Source: Enteropsectra breve
Lineage: Eukaryota; Microsporidia
DNA: 45,490 nt
Direction: 5' to 3'
Assembly: GCA_024243835.1 (NCBI GenBank)
Contig: JALPMN010000635.1
Location: forward strand, 1-45,490
Both the position numbers and the translations under genes were made by a program. Shown one piece after another: positions 37,953 to 45,490 of this stretch (position 1 is the first letter of the stretch; the number at the start of each line of letters is the position of its first letter). A model generated the notes under the pieces. The model was given only the letters and a program-made list of their open reading frames with translations, searched no databases and was not told where the DNA came from.

Positions 37953-38897
37953 ACACCTGGCGAGCGAAGAACTTGTGCATTATTTTAAAAATTTTAGATC
38001 TCAATACTTCAGAGCAGAAAATAATTCTGCTAGATATGCTTCAGCAGCCGTTTTTGGAATCAGATTTGCAATATATAACAGAAAAATTAAAGCTCGAAAG
38101 CTATCTCAATGGGATCACGGGCATAACTCACGCTAACACCGATGGTGATTCAGAGTTTCCATAAAGTGGTACAGCACATCGGATGCTTCAATTTATCGTG
38201 ATTGGGACTAATACAAGAATGCATTCTTATCAGGCTCCAAATGTCTGTAACTCACAACAATCGCGTTATTCTTGAGCTGCTTTCCAAGGATGCATCACTA
38301 ATTCAGTATTTTTTCGATAGAAGATCGTTCAAATATTAACCATAGCCCATTTTGCAATAATAAACTGGATACTGGCCCACTAGGATCCGTAAATGCGCCC
38401 TGTCAAAATAAGCATTTTTTTACATTGATATGAGCCAATTCTTTAACTAATACGTAAAGATACCAATTGCAATTGATCCCTATTAAAGTATATCATTAAA
38501 TATCTTATATTTATAGCCTTTAATGCCATTCAATAGTTCATAATCGTATAGCATATATCAAAAGTTAAAGCCAGGGAGTATAAAAGCGAAATTTTATTTT
38601 TGTTTTACTAAGTGCTTAAAAGCCATACTTGCAACATTAATACCAGGAAACGTGTAAAAATGGGCTATTTTGAATATCATTCACAGGCTATATAAGATAG
38701 CCTATGATTTTTGTGCTTATATGGCTTAATACTGAGTTTTCACTAGTGTTGCGCTTCTTGCATCGGTTAGACTGCTCGATTGCAAGGAGCATATAATTAC
38801 CTTGGATGATAGTATCACTATAGTACAATACTTGGCTTTGATACTTTTAGGAGTATGGGCTGCTGGTTTTAATGTTCAAAGTAAAGCACCGTCAGCC
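37953..38897. other. intergenic region with possible decayed coding stretch
   Basis: 37934-38164 on the plus strand is open and reads like protein (KIIDLN-type helices: TSEQKIILLDMLQQPFLES), but it lacks an ATG at its head and a neighbouring frame (LASEELVHYFK) seems to lead into it. A 32-codon ORF at 38241-38339 (MSVTHNNRVILELL) follows. This may be a relic gene. The rest up to Fap7 is AT-rich with nothing recognised. Confidence 0.35.
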
Positions 38898-39422
38898 ATG
38901 AAAATTTTGATTACTGGTACACCGGGAGTGGGGAAAACAACATTCTCAGAGCGTTGTAGTAATGAACTGTCCATAGAGCACATTGATGTGACTAAATTCA
39001 TCAAGGAGAATAAGCTATATGAGAACTACAACCAGGAATTTGACTCATACGAATTTGATAGTGAAAAAGTAGCAAAAAAGCTGTATGAGGCCGCCTCACT
39101 GCAAGAAAGAACCATCATAGATACACACTCTCCATCCGTTGCATATCTTATAGACTTTGATTTCATTTTTCATATCAAGTGCTGCACAAAAGTTCTTTAC
39201 AAAAGACTAAGTGATAGGAATTATTCTAAATTAAAGATCGAAGAAAATATTTTATGTGAGAATATGGATATTGTGGGAGAGGAGCTAGAAGAATGCTTTG
39301 ACCAGGATGCATATATCATTGATGAAGATCGCTTAAATGATGGAGGAGATGCTATATCATTTGAAGATGCTTTATTAAAGATTAGAAACGCAATCTTATC
39401 GAGCAATAAAAAACAGAAGTAA
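38898..39422 (+). CDS. FAP7: adenylate kinase isoenzyme 6 / Fap7 ribosome assembly ATPase
   Basis: 174 aa, the usual length of AK6/Fap7. The true start is ATG 38898 (MKILITGTPG) after CAGCC; the open frame before it is not coding. The P-loop is GTPGVGKTT (7-15). EHIDVTKFIKENKLYENYNQEFDSYEFD (about 27-54) matches HIDVGDIAKENxFxEGYDEEYDS. RLSDRNYSKLKIEENILCENM (about 111-131) matches RLExRGYSxKKIQENIECE. Fap7 binds uS11 and works in final cleavage of the small-subunit rRNA. The Walker-B DYH of the family reads DTH (IIDTHSP), keeping Asp and His. The tail is Lys-rich. An AATAAA lies inside the last codons. Confidence 0.9.
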   Translation: MKILITGTPGVGKTTFSERCSNELSIEHIDVTKFIKENKLYENYNQEFDSYEFDSEKVAKKLYEAASLQERTIIDTHSPSVAYLIDFDFIFHIKCCTKVLYKRLSDRNYSKLKIEENILCENMDIVGEELEECFDQDAYIIDEDRLNDGGDAISFEDALLKIRNAILSSNKKQK

Positions 39423-39983
39423 ATGTACTTTATGATATGTAAGTTTTACACAATGATATTGCAAATGATTATTAATAACGTTTTCATGTATGATTTGATT
39501 TTTGCGAAGTACCGGTATGGCGAGAAAACGGGTCACTACATCTTGCAGTCACTATGCATAGCGTTTTTCGCAACAAACAAGCCTGAGTACTTTATTCGTC
39601 CTGTGATGTTAAGAATTGGAAGGACTCAGCCAACGGGGTATGTATCTGCCTCATTTTGAATGCATTCATGACTTTATAATTACTACAAGAGGAATCAATT
39701 TTAAATGGCATTTAAAGGTATTTTAGCAAAAAAAATCCAAGAATTTCCCGATCTTTCATAACTCTTTAGACATCAAACTCTTATTTTTGTCAAAAACATT
39801 TATTTATACCATTTTGGGAACCACTGGATTAAACGATTTGCTTGCCCAAATACAAGAATAAGAATCTGTGAATGTCTATTTATGAGTAAAATTAAACTGT
39901 AAGGTATCTTACATTTTTGCAGCGGGTTGCATTAAGCAGATGCAGACTTACATGGTTAATACGAAAGAACAAATCTTTATAAA
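39423..39983. other. convergent intergenic region, no firm gene
   Basis: A 78-codon ORF (39423-39659) begins on the base after the Fap7 stop but has no start signal or recognisable motif. The rest is AT-rich spacer before the end of the Dph7-like gene. Confidence 0.4.
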
Positions 39984-40856
39984 TTATGCAGGGAGGCCAT
40001 TCTCATCTAGTTTAGAATACATAAGAGTTCCATCATAGAACGAAGCCCAGTATAGCAGATTGTTTGATGGCAAACAAATTGCATAGCATATAGATTCGGT
40101 TGCTATGCTGCTAAGTAGCTTAAACTCTGAGTCAAATATTTTGAGCCCATCATATATACTTGAGCAGTAAAATCTGTTCCCACTCTTGATTATTTTCCAC
40201 AGCGATCCGACATTTTTAATTTCATCTAATTTTTGAAAAGTATCGAAACTGTAGCTCATAATCGCATCGTCGTAGGAGGAAACATACAGTACATTTTCGC
40301 TTTTTACGAAATCAAGGATGCCCAGCCTATCCTTGGAAAAATTAAATATTTCACGCTTGTCTTTCTTGTAGGCATATGAGCTTCCGCTTTCTGTACCGAA
40401 AAATATAACTCCTTCTATCTCCTTTACGATCCAAACGGGCGCATCGCTTGGTTTTATCTCATTTTCAAGCTCAAAATTATAATTAAAAATAGAAATCTTC
40501 CCTGTAACATCTGCAAGAAGAATCTCTGGCCCACAAAAAATGTATGTATTGATTGTCTCTGTGGATACCTCCTTGATCTTGCCTTTGCTGCTGTACACTT
40601 CGAGAGACCCACAGTTTGCAGCATACACCAAGTTATCATGGACCGCAATGGAGAGTGTGCCACTAGTTGGAAAGTATGCTGAAACAGTATGTGTTTCTTT
40701 ATCTAAAAACTGGACAGATCCAGTTCTCTTGCCGTCTGCAGCATAGTTATAGCTACCAATCACAACAAACTCATCCGTTTCAGCTATGGCATCTATGTTC
40801 TCGCTTAATTTAAGTCTGTGTACTGCTCCTTCCTTCTTTTGCTCATCACAATCCAT
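39984..40856 (-). CDS. DPH7: WD40 protein, Dph7-like diphthine methyl esterase
   Basis: 290 aa, predicted as a seven-bladed beta-propeller of degenerate WD40 repeats without classical WD ends. The diagnostic block is about 180-250: RLGILDFVKSENVLYVSSYDDAIMSYSFDTFQ, then KNVGSLWKIIKSGNRFYCSSIYDGLKIFD. This matches Dph7's GVTxI...TGSYDExIRxWDxR...VGGGIWRxK...xxMHNGFxVLD. Dph7 removes a methyl ester during synthesis of diphthamide, the modified histidine of elongation factor 2. It is shorter than yeast Dph7 (387 aa). CCC lies 13-15 bases before the ATG (ATCCCGAAG), further than usual. Another small WD40 protein is possible, but the SYD...GLKIFD block makes Dph7 the best fit. Confidence 0.62.
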   Translation of the reverse strand: MDCDEQKKEGAVHRLKLSENIDAIAETDEFVVIGSYNYAADGKRTGSVQFLDKETHTVSAYFPTSGTLSIAVHDNLVYAANCGSLEVYSSKGKIKEVSTETINTYIFCGPEILLADVTGKISIFNYNFELENEIKPSDAPVWIVKEIEGVIFFGTESGSSYAYKKDKREIFNFSKDRLGILDFVKSENVLYVSSYDDAIMSYSFDTFQKLDEIKNVGSLWKIIKSGNRFYCSSIYDGLKIFDSEFKLLSSIATESICYAICLPSNNLLYWASFYDGTLMYSKLDENGLPA

Positions 40857-41438
40857 TCTCTGCTTCGGGATTTCAAAATATTAAAAATAAATAAAATACG
40901 CTAAATTTGTAGCGATAATGTCTTTTAGAGTAAAAATAATTTAAATTAGCCCATGCTGAAATGTATAAACAAATTATAAACCACGTTTAGCTGACCTTAT
41001 GCAGCCCTCATGCTTAGGCTTTTTGAATGGTTTGCTGAATTGTGAGGTAATTTATTCTCTCTTACATCTCAATTAAAGCTTGATGCATAATAAATGGACT
41101 TTTGGGCAGATAATATCCACCAAAGGAAGGTATTTTTCTCTCTGCTCCACAAAGTCTTGCTTTCCGAATAAAATTCATATTGCAATGCCGGATTTTAAGC
41201 AATAAACATTTGTCAACTTTCTCTGCCTGAGTTTGGCAAGTAGAATATGGCGATAATGTAAGTTAGACACGCTTCTTTTAAAAATAATTTGCTTTATTTA
41301 GCCGACTTAAAGCTTTTTAGGAATAAGTTTATTATACGCAAAGCAGTGAAAACATGCTTAGTTAGAAAGGCACTCAAAGAGTACAATAGTTATATTAAAA
41401 TGCATTTATTTATCGTTCAGAGTAAGTCACGCTCTATT
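40857..41438. other. intergenic region, nothing recognised
   Basis: Spacer between two minus-strand genes (Dph7-like start, Got1 end). AT-rich. A plus-strand open frame at 41289-41507 begins with TTG and overlaps Got1; it is probably chance. Confidence 0.45.
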
Positions 41439-41795
41439 TTAGTTAAGTTTACACTTTCTTCCCACCATTTTGATTATGTAACTTGTGATGCTCAATTTTA
41501 TTGTTGAGAAAAGCAGATAAAGGATGTGCCCAATACCAGCAGCTTCCAACATAATGCCCAAAATAAACTGATTAGAAAGAATAAGCAGCATTCCCAGCAC
41601 AAAACCCAAAACACCCGGGATAATCCTAAGGATGCCAAGTCTCCTCACAAGGCCCTGCATAAGCAGCGAAAAGCCAAATACGCATATGATATTTCCGACA
41701 ATGAGCAAAGCCTTGTCCATTAAAATGCATGCGCCAAAAAATAGTGTTATCATCCCGATGGCAACACATGTTGCTCCGGTCTCTTTATAGTCCAT
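41439..41795 (-). CDS. GOT1: Got1 family vesicle transport membrane protein
   Basis: 118 aa from ATG 41795 (MDYKETGATC), where CCC touches the ATG; the longer open frame to 41894 is upstream sequence. Four hydrophobic segments span most of the chain: TCVAIGMITLFFGACILM, ALLIVGNIICVFGFSLLM, IIPGVLGFVLGMLLILS, FILGIMLEAAGIGHILYLLF. The block GACILMDKALLIVGNIICVFG matches Got1's GxxLFFDKALLAIGNVLFVAG closely. Got1 sits in the ER and early Golgi and assists ER-Golgi transport and COPII vesicle function. It ends in a basic tail (VGRKCKLN). It fits with the lectin and SNARE genes in the same window. Confidence 0.88.
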   Translation of the reverse strand: MDYKETGATCVAIGMITLFFGACILMDKALLIVGNIICVFGFSLLMQGLVRRLGILRIIPGVLGFVLGMLLILSNQFILGIMLEAAGIGHILYLLFSTIKLSITSYIIKMVGRKCKLN

Positions 41796-41798
41796 GGG
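41796..41798 (-). promoter_or_regulatory. CCC start signal of Got1
   Basis: The minus strand reads TTTTTGGCCCATGG. It sets the start 33 codons inside the open frame, where Got1 homology begins. Confidence 0.6.
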
Positions 41799-42382
41799 CC
41801 AAAAAGAATACGATTTTTTAAGATCTGTAAACAGCCTGGCTATTTTTCTGTTTGGACTAGAAAGATACAGCATTTCTTCTTGAATGAGTGGCAAGCACCA
41901 TTCTTGTTCTATGCGACTCGAACAATTTTCCTAAATCAAAAAATACACGCTGCATCAGTTTAACCCTGTAAACAATCGAGATTTCTCTTGAAAAGCAGAA
42001 ATACATTGTTTTCGACAATATCAGCGTGGAGAATAGCTGCGCACAAAGAGAACGACGAGGTGGGTAGAATAAATGTATTGAGTAAAGAACCTCACTGTTC
42101 GATCTAAATCTGTTCTACCAGCAGTTGGGCTATTTACTATAAACATAGCGTTGGGATTTATACGGCGTATTGCACTGCATTCAGAATTAAGTGATGGTAT
42201 TTATACCATTCAGAGGATTAAATGGAAATTCAAGAACGCTTTAGAACTTTTCTTATATGCCCAAGAGTACATTTTGCGTGTTTTGAATATCTAACTAATG
42301 CTAACGCCATTGCTGTATTAAACACAAATCTCTTTCAGCTTTTCTCTTGCTGCCTAAAAACTTTACAATTAAAATATGTGTG
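41799..42382. other. divergent intergenic region
   Basis: Upstream of Got1 (minus) and RFC (plus). A TGTTCGATC motif near 42099 and a TCGAAC near 41918 resemble tRNA B-boxes but make no T-arm. No gene was seen. Confidence 0.45.
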
Positions 42383-42385
42383 CCC
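42383..42385 (+). promoter_or_regulatory. CCC start signal of RFC gene
   Basis: TGTGCCCATGCTT. It places the start exactly at the LWVEKYKP opening typical of RFC subunits. Confidence 0.65.
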
Positions 42386-43450
42386 ATGCTTTGGGTGGAA
42401 AAATACAAGCCAAGGAAGTTTGACGACTTTACAACACACAAAGAAAACATCAATGCACTCAAGTGCTACAAACTTGAAAATCTGCCAAATCTCATTGTGT
42501 ATGGAGGTGCCGATAACAACAAAAAGAGCATAATATATGCACTGATTGAGCAGATGTATGGGAAATACCCCTCCATGGTAAGCAAAAATACTGAGCTCAA
42601 AATAAATAGCACTGTGATTCAGATTAGCTATCTTGAATCAGATGAAGTGATACAAATCTGTCCGTCCAACTATGGATTTAGGGATAAATATGTTGTTCAG
42701 CATTTGATCAAAGAAATGGTACAGACCAGGCCTATCATGTCTATGATGAAGCAGAGCACAAGTATTCTGAAATTGGTTATTATTGATCATGCGGAAAACT
42801 TAAGCCGTGATGCACAGGCAGCATTGCGCAGAACCATGGAAATATACAGTAGGCACTGCAGAATAGTTCTCCTGTGCAGCAGCCTCTCAAAGATCATTGA
42901 GCCGCTGCGTTCACGATGCATGTATGTTCGAGTACCCAGCTTTTCTTCGAGTGAGCTGCAGGGTATCTGCGCGGATATTGCATCTAAAGAGGATGTTGAG
43001 GTTGAAAAAAACATTATATCTGAGATTGTAGATATTTCTGGTGGGAATGCAAAGAGAGCGATAGGAATGCTTGAGCTTTATTGCTTTAGGCATCTTGAAG
43101 ACACAGGCGTGAAAAGACTCAGAAGCGCCTCTGAAAATCTTCTTTTTGAGTGGGAAGTCAAAATAAATGAAGTGGCTGAAATTCTAAGATCTAAGCCGCG
43201 AATTGAAAGTCTGGCTGCGATCAGACGAGGTTTATATGAAATACTTAATAGTTGTGTGCCTGAAAATATTATTTTACACACCTTGATAAAAAGCATTGCT
43301 CCTGCCATAAACCACACCTCCATGGAGAGGCTTTACAAGACGGCACTTAAATATGAAGAGCGAATGTGCAAAGGAAGCAAGGCAATCTATCATCTTGAGG
43401 CGTTGGTGGTGCATGTAATGTCGCTGTTAATGAACAAAAGCAGTAGTTAA
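42386..43450 (+). CDS. RFC5: replication factor C small subunit (yeast Rfc5, human RFC3)
   Basis: 354 aa, the normal length. It starts LWVEKYKPRKFDDF. The subunit is identified by the end block ...ERMCKGSKAIYHLEALVVHVMSLL, matching HRLQLGSKAIYHLEAFVAKFMAL of human RFC3, and by RRGLYEILNSCVPENII matching RGRLYELLTHCIPPEII. RDAQAALRRTMEIYSRHCRI and the SRC motif (176-178) are kept. The P-loop is degenerate: GGADNNKKS (40-48) instead of GPSGAGKKT. Walker B reads IIDHAENL. Rfc5 does not need to hydrolyse ATP in the clamp loader, so loss may be tolerated. RFC loads PCNA, which works with Pol epsilon encoded in this window. AATAAA follows at 43460-43465. Confidence 0.92.
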   Translation: MLWVEKYKPRKFDDFTTHKENINALKCYKLENLPNLIVYGGADNNKKSIIYALIEQMYGKYPSMVSKNTELKINSTVIQISYLESDEVIQICPSNYGFRDKYVVQHLIKEMVQTRPIMSMMKQSTSILKLVIIDHAENLSRDAQAALRRTMEIYSRHCRIVLLCSSLSKIIEPLRSRCMYVRVPSFSSSELQGICADIASKEDVEVEKNIISEIVDISGGNAKRAIGMLELYCFRHLEDTGVKRLRSASENLLFEWEVKINEVAEILRSKPRIESLAAIRRGLYEILNSCVPENIILHTLIKSIAPAINHTSMERLYKTALKYEERMCKGSKAIYHLEALVVHVMSLLMNKSSS

Positions 43451-43734
43451 ACGAAAGATAATAAATTAAATGTCCACTTTTTATTCTAAGGAAAACAGTT
43501 ACTTTTATAATGCATGTCAATTTTCTTTTGTATATTTTAGTATTCTTTGTTAATTCAGCTACTTCTTAAAATTTTTTTGAATTGGCTTTGAATGCCAAGC
43601 ATTTATACTATTTCATAAAGATAGAGAAATATATTTGACTTATCGATGAAGTATAATAAGAAATGTCAGATTAGAGATGCTTAATTATTCAAACTGATGA
43701 GACAGAATAAATAAACAGGTCCTCAGCAAAAACA

Positions 43735-45186
43735 ATGCAAAAAGTGTGTCTAGCAGTAATCGATGGCTATGGTATATCCTCCGATACCAGCAAATACAAC
43801 ACAACGATGAAAGCAAGCTTCCTCAGATCCTCTATGAAGGGTGGCTGCTTTGCAACTGCCTGGGCTCATGGACAGTATGTAGGATTGCCCGAAAATACCA
43901 ACGGAAACTCTGAAGTGGGACATATGGCTATAGGTACAGGAAGAATCGTATCGCAGAACCTGCTTCGTATAAACAATTCGATCAAAGATGGATCTTTGAA
44001 AGCAAAGCTAATGTCTTTGCAGAACAAATTTACGCCCAGAATTCATCTTATTGGGATGCTGAGCGATGGTGCTGTACATTCCCATGTAAATCATATAGCG
44101 TATATTTCTGGGATACTCACCGGCACCGGCCACCAGGTCTTTGTTCATGGCATTGCTGATGGCAGAGATACAAAACCCAAGTCTTTTATGAAGTTCTTTA
44201 GGAGGGTACCAAACGTCATATCCGTAAGCGGAAGATACTACGCTATGGATCGAGATAGCAACGATGAAAGGACAAAAAAGGCATTTGATATCCTAGTATC
44301 GAAAGAAGTCAAAATTACCCCACTTAATGATATCTATAAGGATGCAGATGGTGACGAATTTATAGTACCAGCACGCCTCTCCAATGAGTATATTAAGGAA
44401 GGCGATACCGTTTTGTTTTGCAATTTCAGAGCAGACAGGATGCGCCAAATTGTATCGTCTTTTAGAGACTATAAGAATATCTACAAAAACATCTACAAAA
44501 ATATCTATAAAAACATCTATAAAAATATTTATACACTGACTGACTATGGGCTAGAAATAGGCACTGCACTATTCGAAAGCCCGAATATCACAAATACTTT
44601 AGGGGATGTGGTGGCGGAAAACAACCTGACGCAGGCAAGAATCGCAGAGACAGAAAAGTCTGCTCACATTACATATTTCTTTGATGGCGGAAACACTAAA
44701 ATGCGTCGCAATGAAAGAATATTCCTGGTAGAGAGTCCTAAGGTGGAAAGCTTTGATGAGACTCCATCTACTTCTATGCAGAAAGTGATGGACTGCACAG
44801 AAAAAGAAATATACGCCAAGACTGATCTTATCATTTTAAATCTAGCAGCACCAGACCTGGTTGGACATACCGGAAATGTAAAGGCAACAGCTGCAGCAGC
44901 AAAAAGTGCAAGTAGCCACATTAAGAGACTGCGAGACATCTGCATTGCAAATGGCTACGTGCTGATAGTAACAGCAGACCATGGAAACTGCGAGACAATG
45001 AAAAAAGAAAGGAGTGTCTGTAAGTCACACACTAAAAACAAAGTGCCGATTTACATCTTTGGCACACAGCGCAAAATAAAAAAGAACAAAACTTTCACAC
45101 TGGCAGACATCGCACCGACGGTCCTCGATCTGATGAAAATTAAAACGCCACAGGAAATGACAGGCACCTCCATCCTGATTGAATAA
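43735..45186 (+). CDS. cofactor-independent phosphoglycerate mutase (iPGM)
   Basis: 483 aa against about 510 in bacteria. The catalytic serine is in NGNSEVGHMAIGTGRIV (S59). Metal ligands are seen in VIDGYG (D10), TADHGNCE (Asp and His, about 413-420) and the final SHTKNKVP. Substrate motifs DGRDTKPKS (about 141-149) and FRADRMRQI (about 230-238) are present, as are ITNTLGDVVAE and ARIAETEKSAHITYFFDGG. It converts 3-phosphoglycerate to 2-phosphoglycerate in glycolysis. Odd point: between the FRADRMRQI helix and TLTDYG lies a tetrapeptide repeat, KNIY x5 (residues 247-266). This enzyme is unrelated to the human cofactor-dependent form. The stop overlaps an AATAAA. Confidence 0.95.
   Translation: MQKVCLAVIDGYGISSDTSKYNTTMKASFLRSSMKGGCFATAWAHGQYVGLPENTNGNSEVGHMAIGTGRIVSQNLLRINNSIKDGSLKAKLMSLQNKFTPRIHLIGMLSDGAVHSHVNHIAYISGILTGTGHQVFVHGIADGRDTKPKSFMKFFRRVPNVISVSGRYYAMDRDSNDERTKKAFDILVSKEVKITPLNDIYKDADGDEFIVPARLSNEYIKEGDTVLFCNFRADRMRQIVSSFRDYKNIYKNIYKNIYKNIYKNIYTLTDYGLEIGTALFESPNITNTLGDVVAENNLTQARIAETEKSAHITYFFDGGNTKMRRNERIFLVESPKVESFDETPSTSMQKVMDCTEKEIYAKTDLIILNLAAPDLVGHTGNVKATAAAAKSASSHIKRLRDICIANGYVLIVTADHGNCETMKKERSVCKSHTKNKVPIYIFGTQRKIKKNKTFTLADIAPTVLDLMKIKTPQEMTGTSILIE
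44473..44532 (+). repeat. 12-bp in-frame tandem repeat, five copies (KNIY)
   Basis: Five units of AARAAYATYTAY coding Lys-Asn-Ile-Tyr inside the iPGM gene. Third positions vary between copies while the amino acids stay identical. Confidence 0.95.
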
Positions 45187-45187
45187 A
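45182..45187 (+). promoter_or_regulatory. AATAAA overlapping iPGM stop
   Basis: The stop TAA (45184-45186) lies inside AATAAA; a likely polyadenylation signal. Confidence 0.5.
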
Positions 45188-45193
45188 ATATCA

Positions 45194-45199
45194 TTTATT
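45194..45199 (-). promoter_or_regulatory. AATAAA overlapping ribosomal P1 stop
   Basis: The minus strand reads TAATAAA, with the stop sharing two bases with AATAAA. It lies 6 bases from the plus-strand signal of iPGM. Confidence 0.5.
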
Positions 45200-45485
45200 A
45201 GAATCCAATCTCAACTTCAGAACTCTCTTCCTCTTCTACTTTTTCTTCTTTTGCTGCAGCAGCAGGGCTGGAGGTTGCAACAACTGGGGCTGAAACTGTG
45301 TTTGCGCTGGCCATAATGCTGGAGTATCTCTCAGCAGAAATGGCGAACATAGAGGCTACTTTGGGAACACAGGGGACATTGAGTGCATTCAGAATATTTC
45401 CGATCTTCTCAGCAGTAACTTCCTGACCATCTGATGTGATAAGAAGTCCAGCCATGGCGTATGACTTGTTCAAAAGTGTAGACAT
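45198..45485 (-). CDS. RPP1: 60S acidic ribosomal protein P1
   Basis: 95 aa, complete. The N-terminal dimerisation domain reads MAGLLITSDGQEVTAEKIGNIL, matching P1 (ALILxDDxVxVTxDKI) better than P2 (YLLxxLGGNxSPSxxDI). It continues VASMFAISAERYSSIM, an Ala-rich hinge (APVVATSSPAAAA) and an acidic tail EEKVEEEESSEVEIGF. The classical end of P proteins is DMGFGLFD; here it stops at EIGF, lacking the LFD. P1/P2 form the ribosomal stalk that recruits elongation factors. CCC lies 2 bases before ATG 45485, at the window edge. Only 11 bases separate the stop from that of the convergent iPGM. Confidence 0.9.
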   Translation of the reverse strand: MSTLLNKSYAMAGLLITSDGQEVTAEKIGNILNALNVPCVPKVASMFAISAERYSSIMASANTVSAPVVATSSPAAAAKEEKVEEEESSEVEIGF

Positions 45486-45487
45486 GA

Positions 45488-45490
45488 GGG
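45488..45490 (-). promoter_or_regulatory. CCC start signal of ribosomal P1
   Basis: The minus strand reads CCCTCATG at the very edge of the window. Confidence 0.5.

Noticed and set aside
39432..39450. GTAAGT near 39438 as a 5' splice site
   Set aside because: No branch-point plus AG at a suitable distance and no downstream exon that would make sense.
39423..39659. 78-codon ORF immediately after Fap7
   Set aside because: No start signal, no motif, and composition like translated AT-rich spacer.
41915..42110. TCGAAC and TGTTCGATC motifs like tRNA T-loops
   Set aside because: No complementary T-arm and no cloverleaf could be drawn on either strand.
1..45490. Transposons, CRISPR arrays, rRNA genes
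   Set aside because: No transposase or reverse transcriptase motifs, no spaced direct repeats and no rRNA signatures were found on reading both strands.

Overview
The window looks like nuclear DNA of a microsporidian or a close relative with a reduced genome. The genes are eukaryotic (importin-beta, TAF6, APC1, DNA polymerase epsilon, eRF1, replication factor C, SNAREs, CK2-beta). Almost all are single uninterrupted ORFs, and most proteins are shorter than their yeast or human counterparts. No clear intron, transposon, tRNA or rRNA was seen. A CCC triplet sits directly against, or within a few bases of, the start codon of about half of the genes, often behind an AT-rich box. That matches the CCC-like and AAATTT-like signals described for microsporidian genes, and I used it to choose starts. 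The species cannot be told from the sequence.

Layout. 1-2412 holds the 3' part of a formin with a PTEN-like front end. 2954-7161 (minus) holds an ERGIC-53/VIP36-type lectin and importin-beta. 7947-9533 holds a tail-anchored SNARE, divergent from an interrupted membrane-protein gene. 9600-10555 has two unrecognised small genes. 11039-15780 has TAF6, CK2-beta, Ufd1 and an NSUN5/Rcm1 rRNA methyltransferase. 16241-18391 has a short SNARE-like protein and Vps53, the latter broken by a 50-N assembly gap. 18648-23000 has APC1 and an AGPAT-type acyltransferase. 23633-29035 is the polymerase epsilon catalytic subunit. 29683-32944 has an unknown gene and an exportin. 33949-38340 has eRF1, a lysine-rich small protein, an LRR-like protein and a possible decayed coding stretch. 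38898-43450 has Fap7/AK6, a Dph7-like WD40 protein, Got1 and RFC (yeast Rfc5/human RFC3). 43735-45485 has a cofactor-independent phosphoglycerate mutase facing ribosomal protein P1.

The content is housekeeping. It covers the secretory and retrograde pathway (lectin, SNAREs, Got1, Vps53), nuclear transport (importin-beta, exportin), DNA replication (Pol epsilon, Rfc5), translation and ribosome biogenesis (eRF1, P1, Rcm1, Fap7, Dph7), protein turnover (Ufd1, APC1), glycolysis and phospholipid synthesis. Neighbours are not arranged in functional operons. The features most worth a second look are the formin (degenerate PTEN P-loop, C2, FH2, no FH1 proline stretch), the in-frame KNIY repeat in the phosphoglycerate mutase, the degenerate P-loop in Rfc5, the interrupted membrane gene at 8622-9533, an 11-bp tandem repeat before Pol epsilon, and the start-codon CCC signal. 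I found no clear new multi-gene system.
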